NCBI GenBank assembly: GCA_031213475.1
Contig: JARUPZ010000027.1
Span: forward strand, 2,727,001 to 2,791,000
Length of the DNA stretch: 64,000 nucleotides
Direction: 5' to 3'
DNA from: Nereocystis luetkeana
Taxonomy: Eukaryota > Sar > Phaeophyceae > Laminariales > Laminariaceae
Shown: positions 1 through 10,748 of the stretch, one piece after another
Layout of the letters: each line of letters starts with the position of its first letter
Numbering within the stretch: the first letter of the stretch is position 1
Made by a program: the position numbers and the translations under genes
The notes under the pieces: model-generated
Database searches by the model: none
Told to the model about the DNA's origin: nothing
The model's input: the letters and a program-made list of their open reading frames with translations, nothing else

Positions 1-982
1 ATGGAGGGGCGGCCCGGGCAAGTCCGAAAAAGCAGGGTGGCAGACGAGTTTGACGCGTTTGTGCTCGTGGTTTCGGCGGGGTCTCGTGGTTGGCAAACAG
101 CTACCCTAGACGATGTCTTTAATTCCTCTGCTTCCTCGACACGCAAGGGAAAGGCACCTAGATGGTGGATGAAGCGTCTTGCCCCGGTGTGGGCCACGCG
201 GGCGACGATACGTGCCTGACGGGGTGTTCGTGTGCTAAACGGTATGTGGCCGAGTCTATTCGAAAAGGTTTGGGTCGAAGCTGAAAATGGCGATGAAAGA
301 AAGCGGGCAAGGAGAGGAATGGGACCCCGTCTGCCGGGTACGAAGTCCGTGCTCGAGCCCGGTGGTAGATTCGTACCTTACCTTCGTACCTGAGGAACAG
401 AAGCAGGTCGGGATTCAGGTCAACCAGGTGGCGCCGATGCTGGAACACACACTCATAAATCTGCTAAGCGACATGCGGTTGCGCGCTCAGGTGGCCAGCT
501 CTCTGGCAGAGCGTATTTTGCTGACCCGAGATATCGCCTTGTATTCCTTGGCCTTCCGGGCGGTCACAGCGTGCATCTCGGCCGCACAGCGGATTGGGTG
601 GGACTTAAGCACTGGGCACCTCTTCCCCGTTGCTACGGCAGAAGGTGGCCGGGGCCATCTTTCTCTCTCCGCGGCCCGTATGACGGTGAACCGGCAAAAC
701 TATCTGCGAATGGCAGACCTGCCGAAACACTTCACGATGCACTCCTTTCGAGGGGGAGGCTCGCTCAGCAAATCCCTGGCCGGGACGGCTGTGGACGAGA
801 TCATGAAAATTGGTGGCTGGAAGACAGCGTCGTCAGTTGCAAAATACTACATCGGGGCTACCTCGAGTGGACGAGTGCGGGGTAGCAAGAACAAACGTGG
901 CCAGAGCTACGCGGACGCTAGCGAGCTACTGTTGTCGCCGGAGTTCAGAAAGGACTTTGCGGCGTGTGCGGGTAAGGACTGA
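1..982 (+). pseudogene. Tyrosine recombinase (integrase-like) relic
   Basis: The main open frame runs from about 287 to 982 and is preceded by a second frame (1-219) that looks like the same protein shifted out of frame. The C-terminal third carries the recombinase hallmarks: HSFRGG (the H-x-x-R box) near 751-768, then GGWKT and the candidate nucleophile tyrosine in AKYYIGAT near 814-861. Upstream, the frame jumps from LYSLAF straight to RAVTACISAAQR. In the brown-algal proteins I recall, about 60 residues including the first catalytic arginine box lie between these, so an internal deletion is inferred. With one frameshift and a missing arginine box it should be inactive. It resembles Crypton/DIRS-type recombinases more than phage integrases in context. 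The 5' part may extend beyond the window. Confidence 0.7.
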
Positions 983-1090
983 GTTCAGGTGATAGAAGTT
1001 TGGGTGAGACTATTCTGCCCCGGACCGGCGGTCAACTACAAAGGCAATCTGAAAGGAGGCGTAAAGAAGTATGGGCGGGACCGCAGCCCG

Positions 1091-1511
1091 GCGCAGGAGG
1101 CCTCATCCAATCCAATACTTACATTAAATGATCCACGGTAGAGGGACAGGGTACTACAGTAAAATGGCGATCCAATCCATGGATTCATATTTGGCACAAA
1201 TAATGGAACCATTGATTATATCGAAATGCCTCGGAATTGGTATCGAATCGAGGTCACTTCTTCCTTTCGCTCCCGAAACCTCGGGAGTAGAGTTGGTCGC
1301 GCCATTTCTTGAGACCATCCCACCCACCCGGCAGTAGGATTAGTATTCTTGGGCTTGTGTACCCAGATCATTTACAGGTACTAACCCCGCGCAGAGTTTG
1401 TGATTCGCCACTTTACTCAGCGCGGGGGGAAATACCGGACGGGACCTCCTGCCTGGCGCAGGAGGCCTTATCCAATCCAATACTTACATTAAATGATCCA
1501 CGGTAGAGAGA
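1091..1511. repeat. Direct repeat pair downstream of the recombinase relic
   Basis: A block of about 63 bp (ggcgcaggaggcct..atccaatccaatacttac..gatccacggtagag) occurs at 1091-1153 and again at 1449-1511, with only a few differences, 358 bp apart. It could be a terminal or split direct repeat of the recombinase element, or a local duplication. The stretch between the copies holds no recognisable gene. Confidence 0.6.
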
Positions 1512-1544
1512 CATAATACTACAGGAAAATAACAGGTAGGTAAA

Positions 1545-2812
1545 CGAAAGCACAAAGCACCCTCCAGGTAGCGGCAGCAGTTTGTGGTACGAGTAGCATA
1601 GCCAGGTTCTCCCTGCTATTCCGCCTGTTACGTTGCTACCACCCTGACTGCCGTCTCCGTCCTGCGCTAGTCAACTGTGCTCAGCCCCTTGGCGTCAGAC
1701 AATACGAAACAAGTAGAGTAGGCTCGTCATCCACCCACGCCACGCGACTCCTTCAATACGGATGATCAATCGAAAAAGGAAGAGAAATAAAAAAAAAGAA
1801 AATCACGGGGAATCAGCTCAAGAAACAAAAAAACAAAACGAAAATAAGAGAAGACAAAGGAAGACCACGTTCGAACCGCCTGCACCAGTTGGTGGCACTA
1901 TATAGTAGTATATTCATGTTCTACTTCGTAGTCGGCCTGGTGCCTTGCTACCCTGCCTGCCATCTCCTTCCTACTTTCATCCACCGCAGTTTCCCTTCTA
2001 CTCCTCCTGTCCCCCCCCCTCTCCGCATTCCTTTGGTCGGGTTTTCTGCCACTCCTCCTGTTGCCCCCCCCCCCCCATTCCCTTGGACACCACACACGGC
2101 AGATGCGCGGCGCTGCCTACTCAGCTCACAGCCTCAGCCAAAAACCTCACCATGAACCGTTCGGCTCTTTCAAGGATCCCCCGATACCACTTCCCCGCCT
2201 TTTTTGCTGCAGTGGACCACAGCGCGGTCTCAACTCCAAACACCAAGGGGGCAAGTTCCGTTGGCCCTTCGGTGGCTCGGAACTCCCTAAGGTTTTCGAC
2301 TATGCATCTACACCAAGTCTTAAACTGTCCACCTGGCCTCGGGTTCTCCCCATCAGCCATCGTCCCGAACATTACCCGACTGGGTAATCGCTCCTTGCTT
2401 TGCCGTGCCACGCCCCCCGCAAAGAAGAGCCGCCGTTTACGAATGATGGTCGTTTCGATGCTCTCGCAACGTGTCATCTTGAGGGCCTTTGCGTACGAGA
2501 GGGTGGCATGGTCAGTACGAAGTCGGCGCTGGAAGCCAATGACTCGCAACAAGACTTGGTGGTGAGCCGTTCGAAGCTTGGCAAAGTGTTCCGCTCTGAG
2601 GGTCCACGTCACACACCCGTACAGCAGGGTCTCAATCACCTCGGCCTTCAGCATTCGGACTTTAAGGCTAAGGGGGGCGGTCGTCCTATCATACAACTCC
2701 GGGCCGAACCGTTTGAGGCATGCTCGCATGAGGCGGATCCGTCGGTCGATTTCGATAGGTAGTCGTGGTTGTCGACGGGTAGAAAGAACGGTTTAATGTG
2801 AAGAACACACGC
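1545..2812 (-). mobile_element. LINE deletion derivative, 3' part of RT protein plus 3' UTR
   Basis: Reading on the minus strand, 2729-2121 encodes the RT-thumb/C-terminal region seen in the full LINE at 24.7-29.6 kb ([32 protein letters not shown]), and 2120-1545 matches its 3' UTR. The upstream end at 2772-2812 is the same sequence that borders the full LINE (gtcgacgggtagaaagaacg followed by an AC-rich run), so almost the whole endonuclease/RT region is missing between the terminal module and the C-terminal coding part. Poly-C tracts near 2010-2090 correspond to the G-runs of the LINE C-terminus. Confidence 0.75.
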
Positions 2813-2814
2813 AC

Positions 2815-3139
2815 ATAGCAAGACCTGCTAACCTACTCGATAATATACTCGCAAGGATCGTGCCTGGACAATATGCACACACAATCTCTTATACGAAACG
2901 CTTCGGGACGTTAGTATCATCCATTCTAGATCACATACATATGTTTGTGATGTTCTTTTTCCCTGTCGACATCCAGCCCAACCAGTGTCCGTGCCGATTC
3001 TTGAATCCTGCGAGAGATACAAGCTCTGTGCCCACAAAACCACGATACACAAATATGTCAGGAGACAGCACTTGCTGCACCCCTTGACAGACAGCAACTT
3101 CGCCTTGACATGCCTTGACTGACACCAAACTACAGTCTG
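2815..3139 (-). repeat. Decayed LINE terminal module with a GTCAGGAGACA motif
   Basis: 2940-3060 is a diverged copy of the module found at the LINE ends (gtcgacatccagcccaacca, then gagatacaagctctgtg). It is followed at about 3056-3130 by gtcaggagacag and several CTTGACA words. The same TGTCAGGAGACA/CCTTGA theme recurs near 4072-4130, 17748-17802, 18078-18115 and 19500-19545, suggesting a separate short inverted-repeat family. No gene is visible here. Confidence 0.45.
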
Positions 3140-3164
3140 ACATGATATATGGTCCGCGTGCCTA

Positions 3165-3420
3165 TCAAGATCAATCTCGTGGGTTCAAGTCCCACCGAGT
3201 GCATACTCGTAAGGGGTTTTTCTTGCATGAAATAAATTGATTAGTGGAAAGCGCGAGAGCGTGAGTTAGCTACATTTGATGAAACTCGACGAGCAGTGGG
3301 AATGCTGGACCCTATGCGCGTCAAAAACTGAAGGCACGTACCGGGGGGGAGAAGGGTAGACACCTGTGACCACGGCTTGTCCAGAAGGTCGTCGAGGGTA
3401 AAACCTCCTGTTATTATACG
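3165..3420 (+). mobile_element. tRNA-derived SINE, divergent subfamily B
   Basis: A perfect T-arm-like hairpin with a B-box word (gtgggttcaagtcccac, about 3182-3198) is followed by a body containing cgcgagagcgtgagtta, tcgacgagcagtggg and ggcacgtaccgg. The body resembles the tail of the main SINE family, and a second copy lies at 22,975-23,115 on the minus strand. The 5' half of a tRNA (D-arm, matching acceptor strand) is not found, so it is not a functional tRNA gene. Confidence 0.5.
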
Positions 3421-4184
3421 TTATTTTTTAGGCCGGAAAGTGAAAGTGATGATCAAAAAAAAAAATCGGCTCGTTACTGGCAGAGTGTATCAAGCAGACT
3501 AAACGCGTACGAACTTTACGTATGTATGCAGTTCGATTCCCGGCGAGATCGTCTGTCTGATTTTTTCACCAACATCTTGTTTTACATTTTTTTTTGCGTT
3601 GTGAGCCTACTCACCGCAAGTAGTACTCGGAGTAACTTTTGTTATGTCGCCGGTTGGGCGCCTTCCACTACCAGAACGACATCAAATCGCAGTTCTTGAC
3701 ATAACTGAAAGTACCCAAAACACCATGTTAGGAACCCATGAAAAAAATCATGATTTTTCGAACTGTACTGCCTCAGGAAGGAAAGACTCCAAAAAATCCT
3801 TACTGGAAAAACGGCGCGAACTCCCGAGAATCATGGGGAGGATGAAAACTATGAACATCCCCGGGTCGACCAATATATTTTTCAAGCCCTTGGTTTATCT
3901 GCATCGTGATAATACGAACATAAACAATACTGCTGCTGTAATATGCTTGAATCGCCTTGTTTTCGACTGTTTGTTCCCGTTGTTTAGGAAACGAGCTTAA
4001 TTAAGCGAGAATATATCAAATAAATTATTTAATGTCAGATTGGTAGGTTTTAGCCTGGAACACTCGGCCCTGCACCCTTGACAGCGCACGTTTTGCGTGG
4101 CTTGACGTGTCTCCTGACATCTTTGCAAAGGGTTACTATTTATTAATATTAATACCCTGGTACCTTGTTGTTATACAGTATGCA
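3421..4184. other. No gene recognised
   Basis: A+T-rich sequence with poly-A and poly-T runs. The 118-codon open frame at 3644-4000 has no recognisable motif and sits among repeats, so I do not call it a gene. 4072-4132 carries one end of the CTTGACA/GTCTCCTGACAT short repeat. Confidence 0.4.
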
Positions 4185-5022
4185 CGGTCGCCCCGGTGGT
4201 TCAAGTGGTTAACCTCGACTTTCACTTGTGTTTGAGTCCTGGGTTCGAGCCCCAGATGGGTCGGACATTTGACTTTATTTGCAAAAATAAAAATAAAAAT
4301 AGGATTCAATTGTTGAGAGCGCCTTGCAGCGTGGTTTTGTGTGTGTTTGTGTTCTTGATTAAACTGTTCTTTCTACCCGTCGACATCCAGCACAACCAGT
4401 GTCCGTGCCGATTCTCCAATCCTAGAAGAGATACAAGTTCTGTGGTCACAAAGCTACGCCACAGAGATACTACGTTGCCACGTGTGCAGTATGCACTGCA
4501 GTGGGCAATGCAAAGCCATGTCATTATACTAGATACGACAGGCACGACATACGCAATCTATGAAATAGTGAAACGAAAAGAAACAATCAAAGAGAAAACA
4601 AAAACAAGGTAGACAAATCGAAAGAGAAAAAGAAAGAAAATAAAAGCAAAATCTAAGAGAAACAATATGTCGTGCCCCCCCCCCGCAGGAGAGGTCGCCA
4701 ACACTTGAAAAAGAACGAGCTGGAAAAAAGAACAAAAAAAGAAAATAAGAAAAAACACCACTGCTTGTAAACAGAGTAAGACAAAAAACCAAGGAAAAAA
4801 AATAACAAGGGAAAAAATGGGTAGGCACAATTCGATGCGAGTCGCATGTCGACGAGGGAAGATAAGGCTGAATATTGTCGCGATAAAAATGATGGCACGT
4901 ACCGTAGCGGGAAGGGGGTAGAAGAATCTGCTATGTGACCCCGGATCTGAGTTACGAGTTGGAAGGAGAGAGAGAAGAAGATGTGCGAAGATAATAAATG
5001 GGATGAGCAAAACAAAAAAGCA
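4185..5022 (+). mobile_element. tRNA-derived SINE (family A), split by a LINE fragment
   Basis: The head begins cggtcgccccggtgg and contains an A box (TGGTTCAAGTGG, 4197-4208) and a B box (GGTTCGAGCC, 4242-4251), the internal RNA polymerase III promoter arrangement of tRNAs. The body stops at 4334 in gcagcgtgg and resumes at 4821 with gtaggcacaattcgatgcg, running to gatgtgcgaagataataaat at about 5005. Other copies are at 26,954-27,303, 33,430-33,770 and 44,057-44,380. Confidence 0.8.
4335..4820 (-). mobile_element. 5'-truncated LINE insertion inside the SINE
   Basis: This 486-bp block is the 3' end of the LINE family in minus orientation: its 3' terminus is the AC-rich tail at 4335-4358 (TG-rich on the plus strand), followed by the conserved terminal module and 3' UTR, ending abruptly at 4820. 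Truncation at the 5' side and a TGG on both sides fit target-primed insertion, but a 3-bp match is weak evidence for a target duplication. Confidence 0.7.
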
Positions 5023-5029
5023 AGCAGAG

Positions 5030-5560
5030 TAGACAGTAGTGCAATGCCTTCTCATCGTACTGGACACGACAGGTACGACAGGTACGACATACCAGGTACA
5101 CATTATATCAAAGAGAAAATCGAAAGAACCCGAAGAAGATTAATCGGGGGAAAAAAAGTCTCGTGCCCCGCAGAAGATGTGGCAGACAACACGAAAAACG
5201 AAAAAAAACAAGACCCCTACATAGTATTACGCCTATAACCGCAGTACGACTTCGAACCTGAGGAAATAATAGGCAAGCCGGAGCACCACAAAACGAAACA
5301 AAAATCACCCTCCAGGCAGCCGCAGCAGTTTGTTGTACGAGTAGCCTAGACAAGTTCTACCTACTAACCGGTCTGGTATATTGCTATCCTGTCTGCCGTC
5401 TCCGTCTTGCTTTCATCAACCGTGCCTCACCCCCGGAGAGGATGCGTCGGGCCATACAAAAATAACCCACACAGGCTCGTTCGTTTTCCACCCACTATAC
5501 GCGTAGTAATTATAATCAAGACTTTCATTCATAAGGCAAGGATAGGAAGAAGGAAGACAG
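5030..5560 (-). mobile_element. Decayed LINE 3' UTR copy
   Basis: Words typical of the LINE 3' UTR occur in order: gacacgacaggtacgacag (about 5060), a run of A-rich sequence, ccctccaggcagccgcagcagtttg (5307-5331) and cctgtctgccgtctccgtc (5388). It is clearly more diverged than the copies at 20.3 and 24.7 kb. Confidence 0.55.
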
Positions 5561-5879
5561 ATAAAATAGAAACAAAATACCGCATAGCGGCTGCTCGTGG
5601 TTCTCAGAACAGCAACCAGGGGAGCGCACCAATATTATAGTACGTGCGGCCACACAGAATTAGTGCGTTGAGATAAAGTTTGGAATTACCAAACACCTTC
5701 ACCATACATACATACGCTGTCAGCGTGTAAGCTTGAACATGTGCGCATCTTCGCCGGACCGCTTTTTAACACCCGTGTTTACTCAATACGTCGGCTATAA
5801 GGAGTGGATGCACGAATGTGAAGGCTGCTGCTGTGTTTCAATCGGATAAATCAGCACCCTGCTTCCTAACTATTAATAG

Positions 5880-6170
5880 TCATCCTCCCGATGCCCGCCA
5901 CGAGACCATCCGTAGCTAAGATGACCTTGCGGCGAATAAGGAGGGGGGCGATGTGGAAGGCAGGGTCGGAGATATCGTAGATCTCGTAACACGCACGCGC
6001 GTAGGACACGTCACCAGTCAAGCAATATCAGATCTCGGGTCACGAGCGGTCTCACGTCATTGACGGTGTAGATCCGTCCTCGGAAGATAGCTATCGGGAG
6101 ATACGTAATCCGCCGCGGACTCTGGGCTGACAAAAAGTCCCCCGCCGAGCCAGTCTTAGATCTAGCACTA
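5880..6170 (-). pseudogene. Decayed coding remnant, unknown protein
   Basis: On the minus strand two adjacent frames look protein-like. The first reads AQSPRRITYLPIAIFRGRIY and on to VRPLVTRDLILLDW before a stop near 6017; after a frame change the second includes YARACYEIYDISDPAFH and VILATDGLVAGIG, ending around 5881. The residue composition is that of a folded protein, unlike the neighbouring repeats. I do not recognise the family. It could be an exon remnant or part of a retroelement polyprotein. Confidence 0.3.
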
Positions 6171-6344
6171 GCATCTCCTTGCTAAATATTAACGAAGAAT
6201 TCTGCTCAGCTTACGTCGGCCGTAACGACGGCTACACGGGACCCTCGCTCCGCGACGTCATCACGGCGACTTCTCCGCGACTTCTACACTGCGACATCTC
6301 CACGACGACGTCGGTACGAACGACCAGTGCAGGTACTACATTAC

Positions 6345-6370
6345 AGTATATATATATATATATAATATAT
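6345..6370. repeat. AT dinucleotide microsatellite
   Basis: An AT run of about 25 bp directly followed by a taccaggtata motif. An A/T-rich, partly decayed stretch without genes continues to 6700. Confidence 0.8.
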
Positions 6371-6699
6371 ACCAGGTATACATAAACAAATACAAATCAA
6401 ATCAAAAATAAAACGAAGAAATTCACGTAGTGAACGCAGAAAGCAAGGACAATAACAAAATGAAAGAACAAAAAGAAGGAATGCGAGGGTTTGTGCTTGT
6501 AGCATCGCTGTCGTGCCCCCCTGGGAGAGCTGCTTTGTGCTATCAATATGAATACAGACAATACTGTTACACTAAACACAGGAATCAAAAACAAAACAAA
6601 CAAAAGACCTAATACGATAATCACCAAGAAAAACAGGTGACAAAATAAAAACGAAAGGGAAACTAAAAACCAAAACCAAAACACAACAGCGTCGCATTC

Positions 6700-7065
6700 G
6701 AAGCAACCGCAGAGGTTTGCGATACGAGTGACCTAGACAGGTTCTCCCTACTATTAGTCGGCCTGGTTGGTAGCTTGCTATCCTGTCGGCTGTCTCCTTC
6801 CTACTTTCGTCAACCGCGATTTCCTTGCGACTGTTTCCCCCCCCCCCTTCCCATTCCCTAGGGTACCATCCACAACGGATGCATGGCGCTGTCTACTCAG
6901 CTCCGCCTCATCCTTTTGCCACTTCACCATGAACCGTTCGGCTGCTTTGAGGACTCCCCGACACCACTTGCCCGCCGACTTTGTCGCAACTGTGAACATC
7001 GCCGCCTCTACTCCTAACACCAACGGGGCATGTGCCGTCGACCTCTCGGTGGCTCGGCATTGACT
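6700..7065 (-). mobile_element. Divergent LINE C-terminal remnant
   Basis: Minus-strand translation of about 7063-6790 gives a diverged form of the LINE C-terminus: SAGKWCRGVLKAAERFMVKW is the counterpart of [20 protein letters not shown] in the full element, followed by a similar SRQRHASVVDG. Sequence below 6790 resembles the 3' UTR. It represents an older or different subfamily. Confidence 0.65.
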
Positions 7066-7955
7066 ATTAATACCAACAATCAATGCGCGCTATATGTACA
7101 GGGTGGTTGTACATATTATATAGCTACGGTACTTATGATGAGCGCACCTGACTACCAAACGCAAGATAACATACTGTAGAACGCATTTCACATACATATA
7201 TATACCGACATATACCAGAACGAAACGAAGCCCAAGTCTTCATTAACATTACACCGCATCAATTAAGCTCAGAAACAATGAATGCTGCAGCGGAAGCAAC
7301 GTCAGCAAACCCTGGTGGGAACAAACTGTACACACGTAGTAGTGGTTGTCACCTCCATAGTGCTCACCGGAAGGGGAGGGGGGGGGTGCGGACGGGATCG
7401 ACACCAAATGCAAGGATACAAGGCTAGGTAGACCTGATGTGCGTGTCAAACTCATGCTGCGATATTTGCGTTATGGCGAAAAGCCTCGTTATTCAAGTAC
7501 TACTACAGTACTGCTCGCAGGCTGTCTGTCTGTTCGTTTGTCTGTGTGTCGACCGCTGCATCAATGATTGCGAGACCTGTAAATATAACCGATCCCGACC
7601 AATCCGGCGCCTACACAAGCTGGCGAGCTTTCTTTACTGTATCTCGTGACCACGTGCTTGTTTCGCCGCAAGTAAAGGCTGGCCGTGCCGCTGTATGATG
7701 GTGGCCTTGATGCTTAATGTGTGTTCTGAAAGCGGCAGGATTCCGTTTTTGTGTTGTTTTCTTTGCGGGCGTCCACGACCTACTGCAAACGTAGGGGCGT
7801 GTCTTGACCCCCCACCCAGAAGGAAAATAGTTTGCCGCATGAATTGTGCTGATTGGTTGTCGGAAACGAGGAGATTCAGTGCAGCGCGAGAAAAAATATA
7901 TATCTAGGAAGGGCGATAACTGTTGCACCCCTTTTTCTCTACTCGCGCAGGGTTT
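7066..7955. other. No gene recognised
   Basis: Unique-looking sequence with several short open frames on both strands, none with a recognisable motif, and no splice-joined coding pattern that I can defend. Confidence 0.4.
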
Positions 7956-7959
7956 ACAT

Positions 7960-8120
7960 ACAGTTCGGCATCACAAGCTCGAAGGGTGGCGCGAGGCAGC
8001 AAAGAAAGCCGGCAGATGGTTCGGGACGGGTCGAGGAACGGGCGGAGGTCTTCATGCGGAAATGGCATAAGGATGAGAAGGAGGCATCGTCGGCAGAACG
8101 GCAGGGGATAGCTGCAACAA
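7960..8120 (+). mobile_element. Divergent LINE C-terminal remnant
   Basis: Plus-strand frames contain AAKKAGRWFG and then, shifted, EERAEVFMRKWHKDEKEASS. These correspond to [10 protein letters not shown] and [16 protein letters not shown] of the full LINE, so this is a frameshifted relic. A G-run at 8208-8226 follows, as in other copies where the C-terminus ends in glycine-rich sequence. Confidence 0.55.
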
Positions 8121-8329
8121 CGGGTTCAACCGTTGACGCCAACGCGCGTGCGCAGAATGGCAGGGAAGAGGGAGGGGGCGAAAGGGGGACGAGGGGGAAT
8201 GAGGGGCGGGGGGGGGGGGGGGGGGGCGGTCTGCCCAACAGACTGAAGCCTGGGTGTGGCCATCATCATGATGCACTCCCTTTTTTGGGGCCCAAGTATC
8301 TAGCATGGAGCCACCTGCCGTGGGCAACT

Positions 8330-9290
8330 TTGCGTGTCTATGCTTCAGTGCCTACCTTTCGTATCATCTTTCCCCCCCGCCCGTGTTTGTCACTTTTCGT
8401 CCCTTTTTTTCATCTTTCTTTCTTCCCGTCTGTACCTCTTTGTGTCTCTGTATCTTCCGTTTTGCTTTTTTGCTATCTGCTATTGTTTTTTGCTTCGCTT
8501 CGTCTTCTTTTTTACCTGGTAGTTTTTTTGTCTGCTAGTCTCCTTTTTGCTTCCCTGGTGTCCTTAGTGGCGGAGTGCGTATGCTTATTCTTGAGTTTTT
8601 GTGTCTGTTCTACACCCCTCGTGAAGCGTGCGAGCCTGAAATCTGCGAAAATTTGCGCATTCTCTTGTGTCCTTTCTTGATTTTTTGCTTTCTATTGCTT
8701 CCTTGCCTGACTTGAACTTTTTTTCTCCCTCTTCCCTTTAGGATGTGAGCGTTTTTATTTCGATTTTTTATTTTTAACTTTGAACGTCAAGTTGTCATTT
8801 TCATCTTGTCTTTTTTTTTCTGGGTAGTATATGGTCTTCTCGGTTTCTGTGGCGACATGTACAGCGTACCGACCCCCTTTTTTCACGTTTTGTCTGAGGT
8901 GTAGATGTGCTTCAGTTACCGTGTGTACTACTCTTCGCTTGCTTTGTTTTTTTACCGAGGTATTTCTTCCACTCCAGAGTTATTAGAGCCTGTCCTGCGA
9001 CCACGGACTGCATTGTATTGTAGCGATGAGTCAATGTGAGAACAACAAGAGTCTGTGAGCCCGGATCTTAAGGGGTGTTTTTGATTTAAAATTGGGTGGC
9101 GCGGTCTGCACTTCGGAATCGTCGTCCGCAATGTTCGAGGAATTTCCTCGTTCGATGCAAACGCGGCGCATCCGCGTTTTATCGCCAGTCTTGGCCACGG
9201 TTTTGGCGTCAGGAGTAGGGTCTTCTCCCGTACGTTGATCCCAACAGGAAGCAAAATACCTGAACTGCCTACCGACCTAAAGATCCGGGC
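8330..9290 (-). repeat. Composite dispersed repeat with telomere-like block
   Basis: Read on the minus strand this begins with a block of about 230 bp (9290-9060) containing gttgggatcaacgtacggg, the word aaaacgcggatgcgccgcg and gacgattccgaagtgcagac, then a block starting ttgttctcacattgactcat (9046-8950), then T-rich/A-rich sequence. The same blocks in the same order lie at 43,060-43,890 on the plus strand, so it is one repeat of roughly 850-950 bp. In better-preserved copies the first block contains CCCTAA-like tandem units. Confidence 0.6.
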
Positions 9291-9294
9291 TCAC

Positions 9295-10748
9295 AGATAG
9301 TAAGAGGACCCATCCCTTTTTCTTATTTGGGAGGACCGAACGGGAACAAATAGCTTCAACGTTCATCACTCCTGTCAAGTGTTTCCTTCGGTAAGATACT
9401 GTTGTTTACAAACAGCATTATTGTACTCTTATGTACTGGTGTATCTGGGTCCCGAATGATTCGTGTTTGACGTACAGTACCCCTCCTAGGCAAACACTAG
9501 ACGCAAAAAAAAAACTGGTTGGGCACGTATTAATAGATTCTCCACAATCCTCAAGACATGCTCATCAGTAGTGCTGGGCACGTCGATAAATAAATAACCC
9601 AAAGATAAATGTAAAAAATCACGCTCCGATCGCTTGGGGTGCTGTGCAGAAGCGTAGACACCGTGACAGTGCGCCTTGAACGTATTCTGCGTATTTCTGA
9701 GAAACCGACGAGGTACCTGGAACTCATTTTACGCTACCCCCAATGACTATCTTCGCTAGCAGTGTTCGGGCTACCAAGGATCGCTCAATTGTCTGAAAAA
9801 AGTGCAGTGGATATCAATCAGTATGTGCGATACGTATCCCATGACGATGCTGCCACTCCACAATGTTGTGAAATCAGTGTTGATCACACACATGCACACG
9901 CACCGGGTGCCTCTTGAAGCCCTTGCAAACCACATGCTGAAAACAAAACTCTGTGGACGCGTACGTATACGCTGTTCGCTCTTTCTACATAAAGCTCCAG
10001 ACACCCGGCAGTAGTGTGTACTTGCACGAAGCATAACGCGATCACATGACAGTGACCACCAACCCCGAAATAGTGCGATGCCGATTCAATCGGAAGACTC
10101 ACGATCAGAAAGGAGTTTGGAATCGTAGTCAATATTGATTGGTCGTTGGCCTTTCCACGAACCTCTTGAAAACTATTTGTAGATCATACCGTGTAGGTGT
10201 AAAGGAAACGTGGCCCACTCGCAACCGACCAAGCTATCAGACCTGCCGCGGGATGCCAGTAGCGTGCTCCCACCCCCTAGCCGAAAAGTCGACAGTGTAC
10301 ATCAGGGACCCAGAGGGACACGTACTGCCCACACACTCAAGGCTAACGCACTTGTATCCAAAAGCGAACAATACAAATAAGGTATCGCCCTTTCCGGAAA
10401 TGTAAGAATTGTATACGCGATGGTCCTTACATTTCCGGACAGAGTGCCATGCAACAAAACAAACATCAACTCCCGAACCATGAGAGTACCAATACGAGCA
10501 AGTACCAACAAACCCATGTACCGACTGTAACAAATATGTCGTAACTTTGACACGTTGCCGTCCGTCCATGTACGTTACATTTACACCTCGCCGATATTCA
10601 TCACCGCTAGGCTTGCGGTTCACAAAAACCTCACCGTCGATAGCTACTGCGCTCCCTCGCAAAACTCAAGGGTCTAACCTCCAAGCCGATAGCCCACGAC
10701 GTTAATATATCACAGCCTCGACTGCTTCGCTTTCTTTCCTGAGGCTAG
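9295..10748. other. Region downstream of G6PD, no gene recognised
   Basis: This separates the composite repeat from the G6PD stop codon. Open frames are short and overlap on both strands; the 141-codon minus frame at 10,237-10,662 has no motif I recognise. It presumably holds the G6PD 3' UTR; no clear AATAAA lies close to the stop. Confidence 0.4.

Noticed and set aside
3450-3560. Possible tRNA gene with gttcgattccc near 3,531
   Set aside because: There is B-box-like sequence, but the T-stem does not pair and no acceptor stem or anticodon arm can be formed with the upstream sequence.
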